This document shows positions 48,801 through 57,299 of a stretch of 64,000 nt of DNA, piece by piece. Position 1 is the first letter of the stretch. Every line of letters starts with the position of its first letter. The stretch comes from Diphasiastrum complanatum (lineage: Eukaryota > Streptophyta > Lycopodiopsida > Lycopodiales > Lycopodiaceae). Made by a program: the position numbers and the translations under genes. The notes beneath the pieces were generated by a model that worked only from the letters and a program-made list of their open reading frames with translations, was not told the DNA's origin and ran no database searches. The stretch is taken from the NCBI GenBank assembly GCA_029204225.1, contig MU831876.1, positions 1-64,000 on the forward strand. The letters are read 5' to 3'.

Positions 48801-50753
48801 GCTCTTTGACGATTGGTAGGTCTTTTTGAAGATAATCGATGAAAAAGTCAATGTCATATATATCTGCAAACTGGCTGCTACACACAGAAGGTAAAAGGAG
48901 AATAAGAAATTGTGACAGCACTCAAAGATCTAGCTGATTTCATATACTAATACAGTTTCCTAGCCTTCTTCCTCCAATTCAGAGATAAGGCATGCAGATA
49001 TAGAACAGTGACCACATCTTCCTCCAATGAAACAGTCACCTGTTATCATTCCACACATTGCTGACGAGGAACTTTGGAATAACCAAAGTTGCATTCAGCA
49101 GCCGTGCAACTGCCACTGCATTACAAACCTGCATAAGTTTATTCAGTTTTATAGACTAAGGTCGAAGGCCAAAGCTTTGAACACCGTTTATCAGCAACAA
49201 TTTGAAGTTACATTACGTACCAATAGAATACCAAAGAGGAGTAAAAGCTATGGTGAGGGATCAAGCAAAGAAAGTAGCAAAGGGAAATTTCCATGACAAA
49301 CGGATCCAATGTGACATTATGCAAACATTCACATCAAAGCATCAAGAGTACATAAAATAGCAAACTAGCAGTGATGCTGCTTCCAAGAAAAAATCCATAA
49401 ACAAAATGACAACAGGCTGCTTCAAAATGCCTCCTACAAATGAATCATGCGCTAACTGAGCCTCTAAGAGAAAGCAATCAAGATTGCACAAGATATCATA
49501 AAAATGAAGCATCTTCACACCCACTTTAGAGCCCAGGCTCCCTCCTGTACTCCACCAGTTAGACAATACTTCATGATTCACCAAATGAGTAAATGGTGCT
49601 TGGGCCCTTCCATTGTGGCTGTATATCCTAATGACACCATGTAACATAAGGCCCAAAATCGACAACAAGTCTTTAACAGCTGAAAGAGAAGAATATATTG
49701 GAAGTGCAAAACTAATCTAGCAAATGAGTTGAAGAGAGGAGAATTGAATAAACAATAATGGGTAAAGTGTCGTGTAAAAATCTGCTGAGATTTATTGTAC
49801 TTGCTGTTAGAATAATAATTTCCAACTTTAAGGTGCTACTAGTAGTAATGCATGCCTTAATGTCACTATGTTAGAAAAATAGGCCTCAAGTGCCTTTATG
49901 TAATGCATGTCAAGACTAGGCCCTCATAATTATATGCTAAGTGGCTACTTGATAGGAGGCAAAACCTCCTCTCTCAGATCTCTACAGGGCATTCCTTACA
50001 TGTTTAAGTGGTACAGAAAAAATCACAGTACATATCAAATTGATGAACAAATGATTGAAAGCAGGAGTATTAGAGGGAGACCTTAATCTTACCGCAACAC
50101 GTTGTTGATTGAGACCACCATTTGCACTGACTAGAATGTAACCCGAGGTCTCTTTAGGGAAGAGTGCTGAAACATAGAGAAGAAAAGTAGCTTCTTTATA
50201 TTGTTTACAGCATTATAGAATTCTGTAGAATCCACAAAGACAACTGAATCTGGGGCAACTTCAACAAAACTCCACAAACAAACTTGCAGATACATAAAGT
50301 TTAAGGCCACTTGAAGAGAAAGAGTAGATTGCTAGACTCTCACTCTTGAAGCAAAGACTTTAAAGAAGATGCAACTTTCAGAGACCAGGTTAAACTACTT
50401 AAACATTGAATATACTTGCCTAGCAGTAAAAGCATAGTGATATTTGCCTGGTGGAGATAAAACTTGTTGATCTGAGCAGGGCTTCCACTGTGAGGCTTGT
50501 GCAATTGGCCCATTCCAAACATCTTCAGGTTCTTTCTTCCCCTCAGCCTAAAATCTCTCCAAAGCATCCACTTAGTTTCAATTATCAATTCCACTACACT
50601 GCACAGCTTATTCTTTAGTGGTTTTGTCAATAAAAGATCAATATGCAAATGAAGTTAGAAGTCATATACCTCTGCAAGGGCATGAGCTGCCAGAGCTAAA
50701 AGCCGCTCATGCATAGCTATTGAGGCTTGCTTGCTCCTCAAAGATTTCCCCAT
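36174..50753 (-). CDS. Plant O-fucosyltransferase-family protein, nine exons
   Basis: Exons on the minus strand: 50753-50670, 50547-50448, 50166-50093, 49128-49040, 48877-48754, 47633-47490, 45365-44959, 37683-37443 and 36485-36174. Together they form 524 codons plus stop in one frame. Conserved blocks of the GDP-fucose protein O-fucosyltransferase family (PF10250): GYILVSANGGLNQQRVA (about residues 69-86), NATLVIPKF, SQFADIYDIDFFIDYL, VVHFLGFGNRL (about 185-195), LRCRCNFHALRFVPK, LALHLRFETDM (about 294-304), GGGEAEREEL, GRCPLTPEE, IYGGQARM and ALDFIVCKEADIF. Members are Golgi type II membrane glycosyltransferases, many acting on cell-wall glycans; the substrate here is unknown. No membrane anchor is seen, so an upstream exon may exist: an in-frame TGA precedes the ATG, with possible acceptors close by. 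Intron 2 fits only with a GC donor. Intron 7 holds a LINE. Confidence 0.9.
36676..36811. repeat. Two-copy 62-bp tandem repeat in intron 8
   Basis: AAAAGACTC, GTTTCTTGAAATTGCTT and GATCCAAGCTTCTCTA recur in order 62 bases apart, between O-fucosyltransferase exons 8 and 9. Confidence 0.85.
37684..38519. other. Intron 7, part without recognised elements
   Basis: AT-rich intronic sequence of the O-fucosyltransferase gene between exon 8 and the copia gag fragment. No repeat or coding similarity seen. Confidence 0.4.
38520..39639 (-). mobile_element. Copia gag and leader fragment in intron 7
   Basis: On the minus strand 38792-38544 reads as copia gag (SSPSSEEQKKWDRRDAQAHS, ALAVKRSILPHIRSCKTSKS, AWDTLYTMYRVKN). 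The preceding stretch up to the primer site is leader, with GGGCGCCCTCC repeated at about 39300, 39388 and 39490. The reading ends near 38540 and no pol follows, so the element is truncated. It shares orientation with the host gene. Confidence 0.75.
39640..39651 (-). other. Primer-binding site (initiator tRNA-Met), minus strand
   Basis: The minus strand reads TGGTATCAGAGC directly after the LTR terminal CA, preceding the gag leader. Confidence 0.85.
39652..40150 (-). mobile_element. LTR of the copia fragment in intron 7
   Basis: On the minus strand it starts TGTTAGAAATAAATGAC and ends CCTACA, 499 bases, followed by the primer-binding site. A (GA)n tract occupies 39741-39796. Its outer end (40150) cuts into a LINE endonuclease reading frame, showing that it inserted into a pre-existing LINE fragment. 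Confidence 0.8.
39741..39810 (+). repeat. (GA)n microsatellite inside the copia LTR
   Basis: About 28 GA units, an AAAAA interruption, then five more. Confidence 0.95.
40151..40755 (-). mobile_element. LINE 5' fragment (ORF1 end and start of endonuclease)
   Basis: On the minus strand, about 40640-40380 is a coiled-coil ORF1 piece (EETSNKISSLEKQVEETKTW). From about 40310 it reads the start of an AP-type endonuclease: FWNCNDILSSSSAGDF, then ILLLAETHESL. The reading ends where the copia LTR begins at 40150. It is related to but diverged from the full LINE to its right. Its 5' side directly touches that LINE's 3' tail. Confidence 0.75.
40756..44656 (-). mobile_element. LINE retrotransposon with uninterrupted ORF2, in intron 7
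   Basis: The body runs from a 5' truncation near 44656 (inside the end of ORF1) to a (TTTC)n(TC)n tail at about 40756-40785. It contains ORF2 (41123-44563) and a 3' untranslated part. The 5' edge sits in A-rich sequence beside the ACTATG transposon end at 44739. Its orientation matches the O-fucosyltransferase gene. The ORF1 truncation makes it unlikely to move on its own, but ORF2 could still act in trans if transcribed. Confidence 0.9.
41123..44563 (-). CDS. LINE ORF2: endonuclease and reverse transcriptase, 1146 codons
   Basis: A single open frame. Residues 1-265 are an AP-like endonuclease: LWNCNG (5-10), TETHES (33-38), AGDFNART (150-157), SDH (262-264). Residues about 515-780 are reverse transcriptase: HPIHKGGDP (522-530), GFRPGYTTLDHIFTLRS (573-589), CFVDFRKAFDSVPR (604-617), GVKQGCPLSPTLFGLYID (663-680) and the catalytic YADD (706-709). 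Near the C-terminus is a zinc-finger-like CSMC...H...C (CxxC, then HFLFRC). Such proteins nick the target and copy their own RNA there. The CFVDFRKAFDSVPR form resembles non-L1 LINE clades; the clade assignment is inference. The frame shows no stop or shift, suggesting a recent insertion. Confidence 0.92.
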   Translation of the reverse strand: MRLSLWNCNGIHSSATAGDFRDFCTTGDILILTETHESPERGLPCIEGFCWLSTCRGKTRALTSRGSGGVACLFRDSLQPWVELLYTDEQARYIWIRLDHRLMELDRDIFLAICYFPPETSAFTSEEESPFMDISSDIIRYEDRGYILLAGDFNARTGSRQTEFHRAADDPQRIHALDWDDLGLIRRSVDAAGPVTSYGEQMLQLGEAHGLAIYNGLLQLLGSGDYTCFPHSGGHSVVDYFMGSPLLLHFISSFSVHRTTLSDHSYLSLSVGHLHITPIFSSTPTAKPTYRYTSHHTPLYREALSDLLTYFPYEHTLEEQSLFLVQTIHTAASIAFPSPRPKDQQRHRPYNPWYDQECIQLHQNLIYACSHLPHLTKTISRVYRRTTKKKKIAYEIGQGKKLMDLLFSSSSGSFWKRFLPLSPPPRITDLSTWVAYATSLYTIPDTPPLPTSCLTDTSAIFTNELIEKAITRLHSHKAKDIDELEAELLKYAPDILSPFLSILFNRAVTSDFPSPWSTNLIHPIHKGGDPMKVDNYRTIMISHLFAKVYGSILQSEISTEMDARSLHAIGQAGFRPGYTTLDHIFTLRSIIEEAKAKREHVYCCFVDFRKAFDSVPRHLLIQRLHDRGFQEDTIQAVVALYRRVIGRVRLSGVISPEVVSTIGVKQGCPLSPTLFGLYIDELEHVIQSDGGEGCTLGDLIIAILLYADDVVLLSWTREGLQRHLDALLSFYTRWGLSVNVAKTKVMVFNTSRSFMMRQELLWDGHPLEVVDSYTYLGVLFSGPTFSMRHAAISRVRKGYASLIDLERLCFRSHIRDATSKCQLFDTMVVPSAMYASETWSTGLTATDWAYISRLQIRLLSRMIWAKPSVPHQIILAEFAVPPIQIEALFHIVTFIQRVEDLQDGGTHYVVAALSPSRRLHSEGHLFSWYSQACRLLSTLGIQISDLPAGTHQYIRGLLYRSYLHTTWQGPLGTKSEFYRTHFLSLDPAGCPIVSGYLLRSTSHSLRIAMGQFRVSSHQLAIETGRYSGTPREDRLCSMCVMHETEDESHFLFRCPAYYEIRGRYYCLFREHPVTLSTLISYEDPRCVALMIREMSDLRRRRLDGTHFLTQLSIDECISRRRQRSEVPIGSDSDGEAEIPDSFVHRH
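44680..44739. mobile_element. Right end of an ATAGTT...ACTATG element
   Basis: CGTTTCTGAGAAACGC, then CACGTTTCTAGAAACGC, then the terminus TGCAACTATG. It uses the same word set as the element at 11709-12428. Only the right terminus is present; the LINE and LINE fragment adjoin it on the left, and no left terminus was found. Confidence 0.6.
46620..46958. mobile_element. ATAGTT...ACTATG element with GAATAC words, in intron 6
   Basis: It starts ATAGTTACCAAAATACTCC, and the reverse of its right end reads CATAGTTACCAGAACAC, a clear terminal inverted repeat. The 339-base body is crowded with GAATAC/GTATTC words in both directions. The flanks CTTTCTAGC and CCTTGAAGT agree at only 5 of 9 positions, so a target duplication is decayed or absent. 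It lies between O-fucosyltransferase exons 6 and 7. Confidence 0.65.
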
Positions 50754-51693
50754 GTGACCCTGTCACTAATCAGAAAGAATATTAAGTTCTCAGCATACCT
50801 ACCAGTCGGCGGCCAGAAGGACTTAATGGACCTTACCTCCATTCTCAGCTAATTTGACTCAAATACTTGAGATTTCCCAAACCGTCTCCCTCATTAGCAG
50901 TCAAACCACAATTCAACAATCCCCTTCAGAAGACATACTTACAGAAAAAGCAACCTTAGAATCATCTTTTCTTCTCATAAATCGACTTTGGACCGATTGT
51001 AACAACTTACTAGGAAATTTTATTTAACTAGCTTCTACTGAAAACGTAATCTAATAAGACACAAATGAGAACCATGAACAAGGAATCTTGGAAGCTCCAA
51101 GTTACCTGTTATGTACCTATTGAACATAACAGCTAACTTTGGATTCAAGCCTAAATTAGGAGTTCAACCTTGGTTTACACTATAATTGCAACATATTTCA
51201 TCCTTGGACACTACATCTCTTTTATGGCAGTAATCGATCATGGTTGGTACTTAGTGAGTTGATTAGGTACCTTAATACTGAGAATTAGTACTGATCCTAT
51301 AAGATGAAATCAAAGACTCTAGCTTGATGGTATAGTCTAATTAGGACCCAATCTTGGGTGCAGGATCGATTAGAGTGTAGTTAACTTCCTCCATATGGAT
51401 TACCTATTTTTATGGTTGTGGGAAAGAAACTAAGATGAAGCTATTTTGAAGTAGTGGCCATATGGTTCCCTCTTATTCATCTGCAGACCCTTGGGATCAG
51501 CAGACATGCACAGACTCGGAGGATTCTGACTACCATGACTTCGACGAGTCTTAGTTGTATAGTTTTCACTATGTTCATCGAACACCATTGTACCCCATTT
51601 TGGTGCCATGTGGTCCGATATTATATATTATGATGATCTTATTCACAGCAGCGCCAGGATTCAGTATGGTATCAGTTTTATGGTTTATGGTTG
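50754..51693. other. Upstream of the O-fucosyltransferase start; no exon recognised
   Basis: This should hold the promoter and 5' untranslated region, or an upstream exon with a membrane anchor. I looked on the minus strand for a hydrophobic N-terminal exon and did not find a convincing one. Confidence 0.35.
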
Positions 51694-53628
51694 AAGAGAG
51701 AGAGAAAGAAAGAAAGCTTTATCAATGTCTTTTACATGCCAAAAGGCATATAAGACTAATGAAGTACATGTTAAGTATGTGGTAACCATGGTAGCGTATA
51801 AAAATGTCTCCAAAACTGTAATAAAGAAAACATCTAGTACAAACTAAAAAAAGACACGTATGCGAGAGTGTGTGCATAATAATCATATGTATCTATGTCA
51901 AGATGTCAAGACTATGCTGATGATGATGGTGTTGTGCTGATGCTGTAAAAAGATGTAATGCGAACCACAGCATGAGAAAGCACAGCCTGCCGGCGTCGTC
52001 TGTGAGCATGAGCATGTGTAGTAGTATGTCTCTGCGTAGGATGTCTGGTGATCCTAGTAGTAACGTCATGGTGGGAGGTACAATGTCTCTGATCTCTATG
52101 AGCAAGTGAGCGGCTATCATCCTCGTCGTTGTCATAATCCTCATCCTCAGGCACTAAATCACGCGATCTCTGCCTAGTGAAGAATGAAGTAACCAGTGGC
52201 TGTGAGGTAAAACATCTCGCGTACCAACAGAGCGACACATCATGGGTCGTAGCCTAGGGATACCTCGGATCTCTGTCTCCGACGGGATATGCACTCATTG
52301 ATGCTCAACTGTACTAGGGAGTGTATCAATATCTAGTCTCCTCCTCCTCAAGTCTGACCTCTCCCGGATCATCAATGCGACACATCTAGGGTTCTCATAG
52401 GATATCAAGGTAGAAGTGTAACTGGGTGCTCTCTGAACAAGTAGTAGTGCCTCCCCCGAATCTCATAGTAGGCTGGACATCTGAGGAGGAAATGTGAGTC
52501 ATCCTCAATCTCATGCATAGAACACATGCTACAAAGCCGGTCCTCTCGTGGGGTGCCACTGTATCTGCCGGTCTCAATGGCCAGTTGATGTGAAGAAACC
52601 CGAAACTGACCCATCTCTATCCGTAGTCTGTGTGATATACTCCTCAACAAGTACCCAGAGACTATGGGGCAGCTAGCTCGATCAAGAGATAGAAAGTGTG
52701 TACAATAAAAATCACTCTTGGTCCCCAATGGACCCTGCCAAGTGATATGAAGATATGATCTATAGAGGAGGCCTCTGATGTACTGTTGGGTGCCCGCAGG
52801 TAGGTCAGTGATCTGGATACCCAACGTGGAGAGGAGACGACAAGCCTGGGAATACCATGAGAAAAGGTGTCCCTCTGATTGTGGGCGCTGGGATGAGGAT
52901 AGAGCCGCAACAGCATAGTCTATACCCCCGTCCTGAAGATCATCCAACCTCTGTATAAAAGTCACAAAATGGAATAAGGCCTCAATCTGAATGGGGGGGA
53001 CCGCGAACTCTGCCAGTATAATCTGGTGTGGTACTGAGGGCTTAGCCCGTATCATCCTGGAGAGCAAACGAATCTGGAGTCGGGAGATATATGTCCAATC
53101 AGTAGCTGTCAGACCAGTACTCCATGTCTCGGAAGCATACATAGTTGAGGGCACAACCATAGAGTCAAAGAGCCGGCACTTACTGGTCGCATCTCTAATG
53201 TGTGAACTGAAGCATAGTCTCTCCAAATCTACCAGCGAGGCATAGCCCTTCTGTACCCGAGAAATAGCTGCATGTCTCATGCTGAACGTGGGCCCCGAAA
53301 ATAGTGCCTCTAGATATGTATATGAATCAACAACCTCCAGTGGATGACCATCCCATAGAAGCTCTTGCCACATCATAAAAGACCCTCTCTCGTCCGTGAA
53401 AGCAAAACCACATCATCGACATACAGGAGGATAGCAATAATGAGGTCGCCCAATGTACATCCCTCCCCTCCATCACTCCGTATAACATGCTCCACCTCAT
53501 CAATGTAAAGACCAAAAAGCGTAGGAGAGAGTGGACATCCCTGTTTGACCCCAATAGTACTAACCACCTCCGGTGAAATAACTCCTGATAGTCGGACCCT
53601 GCCAATAACTCGCCTGTACAATGCTACT
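51694..53628 (-). mobile_element. LINE 3' half (minus part of a 5'-inverted copy)
   Basis: It starts at a (TTTC)n/(TC)n tail at 51694-51716 and reads leftward-coded ORF2 from LYRRVIGRVRLSGV (53621) through YVDD (YADD in the intact copy) to the zinc-finger-like C-terminus (CSMCSMHEIEDDSHF). A deletion near 53376 removes about 35 codons that follow TREGL in the intact LINE and shifts the frame. The segment below 52240 is diverged from the intact copy. At 53628 homology stops and the other half follows in the opposite direction. Confidence 0.88.
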
Positions 53629-55901
53629 TACCTTCTCTCTTGCATAGAGCAAATTACACCGGAATCTAGCTATCTAAGATGGGCCAAATGAAGACCACAA
53701 TACAAGTTATGGCAATCGAAAAGCAAATTTTGACGGCCCGAATCATCTCCTTGGAAGAGGCCTTGAGCAAGAAAGACGAACCAGCCAGCACTACCAGCAC
53801 AAAGATCCAAGAATTGGAGGAACGGATTGAGCAACATAAGGCGGAGACCAAAACATGGGCCTCTCCATTCAAAGAAGACGGTAAAGAAGGTATACACACT
53901 TTCAATAGCGTCATCTCAGCCACCATATCCGACGAAGAAATGCGGAAATATAAATCTATAAATGTTCGGGTGCGAGGCATTGAAGATACTAAGGCTCCAA
54001 TTACCGAAGAAACCAATTTCCTCACGGATACACTTTCCCACCATCACAATGGAATGGAAAGAGCATGGAGAACCAAAAGAGATCCATCCACACTCATCAT
54101 ACGGTTCACGGGAATAGAGGAACGACAAGCTGCCCTTAGGCTATGAGCTCAGCTGAGAGGTACCCTTATTTTCATGGACGATGATCTCACACCCATGCAA
54201 GTTGCCGAAAGGAAGACAATTTTCAGCGAAGCCAAAGCATTGGGCAAAAGGGTGGTCTATCGGGATGGTAAGGCCCGATACATTGACCCTCAGAAATCTG
54301 CAGCATAGGGATTTGGGCCCCCCCCGGACTTAGGAGCGGTTCCGGGGGCCCTCACAAAAGCATTGCGGTTGAGTTTATGGAACTGCAATGGTATCCATTC
54401 TTTAGCCACAATGGGGGGTTTTAGAGATTTTTGTACCACAGGGGATATCCTTATACATACAGAGACACATGAGAGTCCTGAGAGAGGACTTTCGTGCATT
54501 GAGGGATGTTGTTGGCTTTCTACTTGCATGGGGAAGATGAGGGCACTGACTAGTCGCGGTTCAGGTGGTGTTGCTTGCTTATTTCGAGACTCTCTCCAGC
54601 CATGGGTCGAGCTAATACACACTGACGGGCAGGCTCGCTATATATGGATCAGGTTGGACCACAAGTTGATGGAGCTAGACCATGACATATTCATGGCTAT
54701 TTGTTATTTCCCCTCAGAGACATCAGCTTTCACCTCAGAGGAGGACTCACCTTTCGGATATTTCATCGGACATTATCAGATATGAAGATCGAGGATATAT
54801 TCTTCTAGCGGGGGACTTCAATGCTAGGACTGGGTCTAGGCAAACGGAATTTCACAGAGCAGCAGATGATCCACAGTGGATACATGCACTTGATGGTGAT
54901 GATCTTGGTCTTATACGGCGATTGTCGGATGCAGCAGGTCCAGTTACATCATATGGGGAGCAGATGCTTCAGTTGGGCGAGGCTCATGGACTGGCCATTT
55001 ATAATGGCCTTCAGCTGCCAGGCTCTGGTGACTACACTTGCTTCCCACATAGTGGAGGACATAGCGTTGTTGACTATTTCATGGGTTCACCGTCTCTCCT
55101 TCATTGCATTTCATCCTTCTCTATACATCGCACCACTCTTTCTGATCACTCATATCTCTCCCTCTCTGTCAATCATCTCCCCATCACACATTTTCTCTTC
55201 GACCCCTATAGTGAAATCCACCTACCGCTACACTTCACATAACACACCATTGTACAGAGAAGCCCTCTCTGATCTCCTTACCTATTTTCCACATGAGCAT
55301 ACTTTAGAGGAGCAGTCCCTCTTTCTTGTCCAGACCATCCACACTGCAGCTTCCATTGCCTTTCCATCCCCACGGCCCAAACACCAAAGACGTAATAGAC
55401 CCCATAATCCTTGGTATGACCAGGAGTGCATCCACCTCCATCAAAACCTCCTATATGCTCATTCCCATCTTCCCCATATGACCAAAACCATATCTCGTGT
55501 CTACCATAGAACCACCAAGAAAAAGAAAATTGCATACGAGATTGGCCAAGGTAAGAGAAAGATGGATCTCCTCTTCAGTTCCTCCTCAGGTTTGTTCTAG
55601 AAGAAGTTCCTTCCACGGTCACCTCCACCACGGATTACAGACCTCAGCACTTGGGTCACATATGCCACATCATTGTACACCATCCCTCCTCTTCCCACCT
55701 CGTGTCACGGATACTTCTGCCATATTCACTAACGACCTTATAGAGAAGGCCATCACATGACTCCATTCCCATAAAGCCAAAGACATTGATGAGCTAGAGG
55801 TTGAACTTCTAAAGTATGCTCCCGACATCCTCTCACCCTTCCTCTCCATTCTATTCAACCGAGCTGTCACCTCTGATTTTCCCTCTCCATGGTCCACAAA
55901 C
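53629..55901 (+). mobile_element. LINE 5' half (inverted part): ORF1 and start of ORF2
   Basis: 53679-54146 opens ORF1 (MGQMKTTIQVMAIEKQIL), which is Glu/Lys-rich and coiled-coil-like, and after one stop ORF1 continues to about 54305 (RYIDPQKSAA). From about 54363 ORF2 begins LRLSLWNCNGIHS and runs, with frameshifts near 54750 and 55000 and stops, through endonuclease motifs (AGDFNART, SDHSYLSLS) to SDFPSPWSTN at 55900. About 118 codons between here and the LYRRV start of the other half are missing. It shows what the 5' end of this LINE family looks like, including ORF1, which the intact copy lacks. Confidence 0.88.
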
Positions 55902-56245
55902 TAGGAAGAGGTGGGGGGGGTGAGTGCCTTCTGGGCATCCAGCGCTGCCTCAGCAGGCAGCAAAGATGGCATTGAGGTAGAAGGGACAGCCAGCGAGGGG
56001 GTGGGAGAGGTAGGTGTACGTATAGAGGTGGTGGGAGCAGGTAGCGAGATATGGTCAGGTAGCGAGGAGGTGGGAAGGGCCAGCGAGGATTGGACAGGCA
56101 GCGAGGGGGTGGGAAGGGCCAGCGAGGTAAGGTCAGGCAGTGAGGGGGTGGGGAGGGCCAACGAGGGGGTAGGAGAGGTAGGGGTAGACAACGATGGGGT
56201 GGGAGGCATAGGAGGGGAGCGAGGGCTCCCCTTTTTCTTGGCCAT
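55902..56245 (-). CDS. Proline/serine-rich repeat ORF, truncated
   Basis: On the minus strand the frame starts MAKKKGSPRSPPMPPTPS and continues with imperfect repeats of about 10-14 residues around SLALPTPSLPD and TSPTPSLA, ending APTSS-like at a stop that lies exactly at the LINE junction. Everything beyond was replaced or displaced by the LINE. There is no recognisable domain; low-complexity Pro/Ser/Leu repeats may represent a disordered protein or the first exon of a gene, or be the ORF1 start of another retroelement. A CT-rich leader, partly a (TC)n tract, precedes its ATG. Confidence 0.4.
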
Positions 56246-56262
56246 GGAGCGTGGGTGGGGCG

Positions 56263-56263
<1 letters not shown>

Positions 56264-56324
<61 letters not shown>

Positions 56325-56365
56325 AAGAAAGCTTTATTAATGAAACATGCGTCTTTTCTCCTCAG
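56264..56365 (-). repeat. (GA)n tract and short LINE 3' end
   Basis: About 28 GA units, then AAGAAAGAAAGCTTTATTAATG, which is the 3'-terminal sequence seen at 40756 and 51694. Only about 45 bases of LINE body follow. Confidence 0.7.
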
Positions 56366-56520
56366 TATGGTTGAAAAATGATTCAGTACAGTTCAGTACG
56401 ATGCAGTGTGGTTCAGCATGATTCAGCAAGGTTCCTTGTGGTTTCAGCATGATTCAGCAGGGTTCCTTGTGGTTCAGCATGATTCAGCAGGGTTCCTTGT
56501 GGTTTCTGTTCGGTTTGTTG
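56366..56520. repeat. Tandem GATTCAGCAxGGTTCCTTGTG repeat
   Basis: At least three units of about 35 bases around CATGATTCAGCA and GGTTCCTTGTGGTT. Related single copies (GGTTCCTTATGATTT) lie beside the LINE tail at about 40710. Confidence 0.8.
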
Positions 56521-56780
56521 TGATCTGAGAGAGAAGAAGAAGAAGAAGAAATTATATTAATGTCTGTTGGGTGCGCAAGGGCACGGGCACATAAGACAGA
56601 AGAAATAAGTACATATCTCGTAGGAGCACCGTCCATGTCGGACAATGTAAAAATCGCTAGTCTAAGTGGAAATAAACAATATAGAAATCTCTCTAGCTAG
56701 TCAGAAGACACACCAAACATAGAATCATAAAAAGCATACAAGAGCTTAACCTCCAGCTCTGAAGAGGGTACAGGTACTAG
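56521..56780 (-). mobile_element. LINE or SINE 3' end, third tail
   Basis: A (GAA)n tail at 56528-56550, then ATTATATTAATGTCTGTTG and ACATAAGACAGAAGAAATAA, which follows the same order as the 3' ends at 40785 and 51716. The body fades within about 200 bases, before the LTR. Confidence 0.55.
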
Positions 56781-56879
56781 AGCTTAACCGCCTGCTCTGC
56801 TGAGGAAAGTAAAAGGAAGAATAAAATATCAATCTCGGAAAAAACGTTTGATACCCATAGAAGTTGTGATCTGTGTGTC

Positions 56880-57299
56880 TGTTAGAGATCTAAACACCAC
56901 AGTAGGGCAAACACTAACTGATCCACCCAACCTTGCCTACTCCCTGATATGGAGTAAGCCCCTCCTAGCCCAGCGTGAGGACTGGTACCATGCATACTGC
57001 CAAGTGTCGGCCACGTGGCACTGACGTGGCCAACTGCACGTCGGGACCAACGTGGGGCCCTATCCTGCTGACAGGGTCCCTATGCTGTGTTAGGCCCGCC
57101 ATGGCTATGGACCATGTCGGGGCACACTACTCACACTGTCTTGCCCTGTTGGACGTGTACACTGGACATGCCCCTAACTGTGGTATTTGACCCCCTGAGT
57201 TCCCTAGGGTTCGGCACTATTTTCATCACCACTGACTCAACGGACTTCCAAAAATGTCAAAATTTAATGGCATGCCATGCATTTTACAGGCTCGTAACA
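56880..57299 (-). mobile_element. LTR, minus strand, related to the LTR at 60555
   Basis: On the minus strand it starts TGTTACGAGC and ends TCTAACA, and the sequence in between aligns with 60555-60912 reversed (GTTCGGCACT, GGGCCCTATCCTGC, CCTAGCCCAGCGTGAGGACT). A purine tract AAAGGGGAG sits just outside the TG end, as expected for a 3' LTR, while a degenerate primer-site-like TGGGTATCAAAC lies 20 bases beyond the other end. Which LTR it was is undecided. Confidence 0.65.
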
